Assembly (NCBI RefSeq): GCF_022760755.1
Contig: NZ_JAIVFP010000001.1
Location: 1,009,501-1,073,500, forward strand
Direction of reading: 5' to 3'
Length of the DNA stretch: 64,000 nucleotides
Source of the DNA: Candidatus Rhodoblastus alkanivorans
GTDB taxonomy: Bacteria; Pseudomonadota; Alphaproteobacteria; Rhizobiales; Beijerinckiaceae
Shown here: positions 61,081-64,000 of the stretch, one piece after another
Layout of the letters: every line of letters begins with the position of its first letter
Position numbering within the stretch: position 1 is the stretch's first letter
The notes under the pieces: model-generated
What the model saw: only the letters and a program-made list of their open reading frames with translations
Told to the model about the DNA's origin: nothing
Database searches by the model: none
Translations under genes and position numbers: made by a program

Positions 61081-61410
61081 TCAGGCGATGGGGGGGCGGA
61101 GGGCCGGAGACGCGGGCAGACTTAAAAGGCCGGCGAGGCGGAACAACGGGAACAATACGGGCAAAGCGATGCGTGGCGCCGGCGCAAAGGCTTGAGTTGC
61201 AGCGAGCGGCGCCGGAGCGGCGCAAAGACCCAGAGCGCAGCATTTGGGAATCGCGCTATGGTCGTCGCTCTGCCCATGATGATGATGCATCGTCGATTCG
61301 GCCGCCATGGGCGGACAGCAATGATGCGCTTTGGCCGCCATGGCTCCGTTCGCGACCAGCAGGCCGCAAAGTGCGAAGACCGAGAAAACGACGCGAAGCC
61401 AGCTCATCAT
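61081..61410 (-). CDS. Small secreted His/Cys-rich protein of the copper cluster
   Basis: The 109-residue protein starts at ATG 61410 with GGAAG upstream. A signal peptide (SWLRVVFSVFALCGLLVANG) is followed by a metal-ligand-rich segment: HHCCPP at about 29-34, MHHHHGQSDDH at 41-51 and PKCCALGLC at 55-63. The end is hydrophobic and Pro/Ala-rich (RIALPVLFPLFRLAGLLSLP). Location between copA and cusB suggests copper buffering in the periplasm. No family name is known to me. Confidence 0.65.
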   Translation of the reverse strand: MMSWLRVVFSVFALCGLLVANGAMAAKAHHCCPPMAAESTMHHHHGQSDDHSAIPKCCALGLCAAPAPLAATQAFAPAPRIALPVLFPLFRLAGLLSLPASPALRPPIA

Positions 61411-61506
61411 CCAGAACGCTTCCAGTGCGAGGCGCAATATTATCATCAACCGATGTGGTTGAACAGGTTTTCAACGCGCGGAGCAGGCGCGCGTCCATTT
61501 TGAAGG

Positions 61507-63873
61507 TCACAGCTTAGTCGTTCTCAAACGAGCTGCGTTGGCGATCACGCTGACCGAAGACAGCGACATCGCCGCCGCGGCGATGATCGGCGAAAGCAGA
61601 ATTCCAAAGAAGGGATACAGGACGCCGGCGGCGACCGGGACGCCAAGCGCATTGTAGACGAAGGCGAAGAACAGATTCTGCCTTATGTTGCTCATCGTCG
61701 CCTGCGAAAGCCGACGCGCGCGCACGATGCCCGTTAAATCGCCTTTGAGCAGCGTCACGCCCGCGCTCTCCATCGCGACGTCCGTCCCTGTTCCCATCGC
61801 GATTCCGACATCGGCGGAAGCCAGAGCGGGCGCGTCGTTCACGCCGTCGCCCGCCATGGCGACGACCCTTCCCGCCTCCTTGAGGCGCTGGACGATCAGG
61901 CTCTTTTTGTCCGGCAGAACCTCCGCCTCGACATCGTCGATGCCGAGCCGGCGCGCCACGGCTTTAGCGGTTGTCCAATTGTCGCCAGTCAGCATCACCA
62001 CCTTGACGCCGTCTTCCTTGAGCGCCGCCAAGGCGGAAGGCGTCGAGGCCTTGACCGGGTCGGCGATGGCGAAAACGCCCGCAACGCGTCCGTCAACGCC
62101 AACGAAGATCGCGGTCGCGCCGTCCTCGCGAAGCCGGTCCGCCTGCGCAGCCACGCTTTCGGTTAAGATCCCTTGTTCTTCAAGGAAACGGGCGTTGCCG
62201 AGAAGGACGTGGCGGCCCTCGACCGTCCCCAGCGCGCCGCGGCCGGTGGGGGAATTGAAGCCCTCGACGGGGGCGAGCTCCAATTCGCGCGCCTCGGCGG
62301 CCGCGACGATCGCGCGCGCCAGCGGATGTTCGCTCGCCCGCTCCACGGAGGCGGCCAGTCGGAGCACATCCGCCTCGCCAAAGCCCCGCGCCGCGGCAAT
62401 CGAGGTCACCGCCGGCTTGCCTTCCGTCAGCGTCCCGGTCTTGTCGATGACGAGCGTATCGACCTTCTCCATGCGCTCCAGCGCCTCGGCGTTCTTGATC
62501 AGCACGCCGGCCCGGGCGCCGCGGCCGACGCCGACCATGATCGACATGGGCGTGGCGAGGCCGAGCGCGCAGGGGCAGGCGACGATGAGAACCGCCACGG
62601 CGGCGATCAGACCATAAGAAAAGCGGGGTTCCGGACCGAAGATCGACCAGGCGGCGAAGGCGAGAACCGCGACGCCAATGACCGCCGGAACGAACCATCC
62701 GGAAACCTCGTCGGCAAGACGCTGGATCGGCGCCCGGCTGCGCTGCGCTGCCGCCACGAGTTGAACGATCTGCGAAAGCATGGTGTCGCGGCCGACCCTT
62801 TCGGCCTGAACGACGAGGCCGCCGCTCTGGTTGATCGTGCCGCCGATCACCCGGGCGCCGGCCTCCTTGGTGACCGGCATGGATTCGCCGGTGACCATGG
62901 ATTCATCCATGGCGCTGCGCCCTTCCAGGACGATCGCGTCCGCAGGAACTTTTTCACCGGGTCGCACCCGCAGCCGATCGCCGACTTCAACGGCGTCGAG
63001 CCCGATTTCCTCTTCGCCGCCGTCCGCCTTGATGCGGCGCGCCGTTTTCGGCGCCAGATCGAGCAAGGCGCGAATGGCGCCGCTGGTGGTCTCCCGCGCC
63101 CTCAATTCGAGCACTTGCCCGAGCAGCACCAGCACGGTGATGACCGCCGCCGCCTCGAAATAGACCGCCACCGAACCATCGGGACCTCGGAAAGCCGCCG
63201 GGAAGATTTCCGGGGCGACGGTCGCGGCGACGCTATAGGTCCAGGCGATGCCCGTGCCCATGGCGATCAGGGTGAACATATTGAGCTGGCGCGTGACGAG
63301 CGACTTGGCGGCGCGCACGAAAAAGGGCCAGCCGGCCCAAAGCACGACGGGCGTGGCGAGAACAAGCTGAACCCAGTTCGAGGTCGAGCGGCTGATGAAA
63401 CGGTCGAGGTTAAACAGATGCCCGCCCATTTCGAGGAGGAAAATGGGCAAAGCGATCGCCAGGCCGAGCCAGAACCGGAGCGTCATGTCCTTGAGTTCGG
63501 GACTGGGGCCGGTTTCCGCCGTCGCGACGATGGGCTCCAGCGTCATCCCGCAAATCGGGCAGTTGCCGGGACCGGCCTGCCGGATTTCCGGGTGCATGGG
63601 ACAGGTATGGATCGTTCCCTTGGGAACTGCTTGGGCCGTCCCCTTGTTCGCATCCGGCCGCGCGTATTGCGTCGGATCCGCGATGAATTTCCCGCGGCAT
63701 CCTTCGGCGCAAAAATAATAGGTCGCGCCGCCGTGAACGGCGCTCAGCGCCTTTTGTGGATCGACCGACATCCCGCAGACAGGATCCTTCGTTCCTTCCC
63801 GATGCGCGGCCGCCTGATGCGAATGAGCGGCATGACCGGGATGGTCATGCGCGTGCGTGGTTTCTTCGCCCAT
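61507..63873 (-). CDS. copA: Copper-exporting P1B-type ATPase with YHS and HMBD domains
   Basis: The 788-residue protein starts at ATG 63873, nine bases after GGAAGG. The His-rich leader ([20 protein letters not shown]) precedes a YHS domain (about 29-72, [12 protein letters not shown] and [13 protein letters not shown]) and an HMBD domain (about 88-115, [20 protein letters not shown]), so no classic CxxC HMA domain is used. The pump core has the TGES motif in [14 protein letters not shown], the metal CPC in [29 protein letters not shown], the HP motif [13 protein letters not shown] and [16 protein letters not shown]. It pumps Cu(I) out of the cytoplasm and is under the CueR-type promoter upstream. 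Confidence 0.94.
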   Translation of the reverse strand: MGEETTHAHDHPGHAAHSHQAAAHREGTKDPVCGMSVDPQKALSAVHGGATYYFCAEGCRGKFIADPTQYARPDANKGTAQAVPKGTIHTCPMHPEIRQAGPGNCPICGMTLEPIVATAETGPSPELKDMTLRFWLGLAIALPIFLLEMGGHLFNLDRFISRSTSNWVQLVLATPVVLWAGWPFFVRAAKSLVTRQLNMFTLIAMGTGIAWTYSVAATVAPEIFPAAFRGPDGSVAVYFEAAAVITVLVLLGQVLELRARETTSGAIRALLDLAPKTARRIKADGGEEEIGLDAVEVGDRLRVRPGEKVPADAIVLEGRSAMDESMVTGESMPVTKEAGARVIGGTINQSGGLVVQAERVGRDTMLSQIVQLVAAAQRSRAPIQRLADEVSGWFVPAVIGVAVLAFAAWSIFGPEPRFSYGLIAAVAVLIVACPCALGLATPMSIMVGVGRGARAGVLIKNAEALERMEKVDTLVIDKTGTLTEGKPAVTSIAAARGFGEADVLRLAASVERASEHPLARAIVAAAEARELELAPVEGFNSPTGRGALGTVEGRHVLLGNARFLEEQGILTESVAAQADRLREDGATAIFVGVDGRVAGVFAIADPVKASTPSALAALKEDGVKVVMLTGDNWTTAKAVARRLGIDDVEAEVLPDKKSLIVQRLKEAGRVVAMAGDGVNDAPALASADVGIAMGTGTDVAMESAGVTLLKGDLTGIVRARRLSQATMSNIRQNLFFAFVYNALGVPVAAGVLYPFFGILLSPIIAAAAMSLSSVSVIANAARLRTTKL

Positions 63874-63903
63874 CACCAAGGTCCTTCCCAAGTCTTAGTT
63901 GAA

Positions 63904-63934
63904 AGCGTACACCTTCCCATGGTTGGAAGGTCAA
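63904..63934 (-). promoter_or_regulatory. CueR/HmrR-type copper promoter
   Basis: On the minus strand -35 TTGACC (63934-63929) and -10 TACGCT (63909-63904) are separated by 19 bp, the overlong spacing typical of MerR-family promoters. The spacer holds the dyad ACCTTCC-N7-GGAAGGT (63911-63931), the same half-sites as the E. coli copA CueR box. It drives the copA-type ATPase gene and lies between it and the regulator gene. Confidence 0.88.
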
Positions 63935-63944
63935 GGGGATGGCG

Positions 63945-64000
63945 ATGAATATTGGTCTGGCGGCGAATGAGACCGGCGTCTCGGCCAAAATGATCCGTCA
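63945..64000 (+). CDS. cueR: MerR family copper regulator CueR/HmrR, 3' end beyond window
   Basis: Only the first 18 codons lie in the window: MNIGLAANETGVSAKMIR, the start of the MerR winged helix (usually MNIGxAAxxSGVSAKMIRYYE in CueR/HmrR). It diverges from copA and shares the operator region. The protein would be about 130-150 residues, and its metal-binding cysteines cannot be seen. Confidence 0.8.
   Translation, partial: MNIGLAANETGVSAKMIR

Noticed and set aside
1-64000. CRISPR array, tRNA, rRNA, prophage or complete insertion sequence
   Set aside because: I looked for spaced direct repeats, T-loop-like motifs and transposase or phage motifs on both strands and found none; the only element-like items are the 268-bp pair.

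Overview
The window is GC-rich DNA from an alphaproteobacterium, most likely a Hyphomicrobiales (Rhizobiales) member of the Beijerinckiaceae/Methylocystaceae type. The basis is the gene set (Rrf2/NsrR pair, SulP-STAS, DUF1003, DipZ, HMBD-type Cus proteins, PurU), codon usage with a strong G/C third position, and Rhizobiales-style intergenic palindromes. This is inference from protein character; there is no rRNA or tRNA in the window to confirm it.

Layout. (1) 1-11746: a capsule or surface-polysaccharide locus. It has a TPR-glycosyltransferase running off the left edge, an FkbM methyltransferase, two GT4 glycosyltransferases, a SAM methyltransferase, an unrecognised protein, and an ABC-2 exporter operon (two KpsE-type co-polymerases, KpsM, KpsT). 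The first 1.5 kb is visibly AT-richer than the rest. (2) 12058-15330: an unrecognised 525-residue protein, a cardiolipin synthase and a possible small basic protein. (3) 15477-25329: a respiratory/redox block with a Rieske-FAD reductase, two NsrR-like Rrf2 regulators whose genes overlap tail to tail, a ferritin-like DUF2202 protein, and cytochrome bd with its assembly transporter (cydA, cydB, a 42-residue cydX, cydD, cydC). (4) 25585-31392: a small repeat protein, a SulP transporter, acylphosphatase, and an exported methionine-sulfoxide repair operon msrB-dipZ-msrA. (5) 31397-38620: a segment bounded by two 268-bp, nearly identical elements in inverted orientation. Between them lie a TonB-dependent receptor, an orphan NarX-like kinase, a sulfotransferase, a BigR/SqrR-like ArsR regulator and a pirin. 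(6) 38656-53000: a hybrid kinase coupled to a response regulator with decayed GGDEF/EAL domains, folK, folP, a DUF1003 protein, a nitrilase-family amidase, a YhaO/YhaN (Mre11/Rad50-like) pair, and purU. (7) 53004-64000: a copper/periplasm block with two small c-type cytochromes, small membrane proteins, copC-copD, cusF-cusA-cusB, a His/Cys-rich secreted protein, a CopA-type ATPase, and a CueR/HmrR regulator cut by the right edge. The CueR-type operator between the last two is exceptionally clear.

Functionally the window joins envelope construction with envelope protection: polysaccharide export, oxygen/NO-tolerant respiration, repair of oxidised periplasmic methionines, and copper export. The least explained items are the paired 268-bp elements, the decayed GGDEF-EAL regulator, the unknown protein in the capsule locus, and several small proteins. 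No CRISPR array, tRNA, rRNA, prophage or complete insertion sequence was found.
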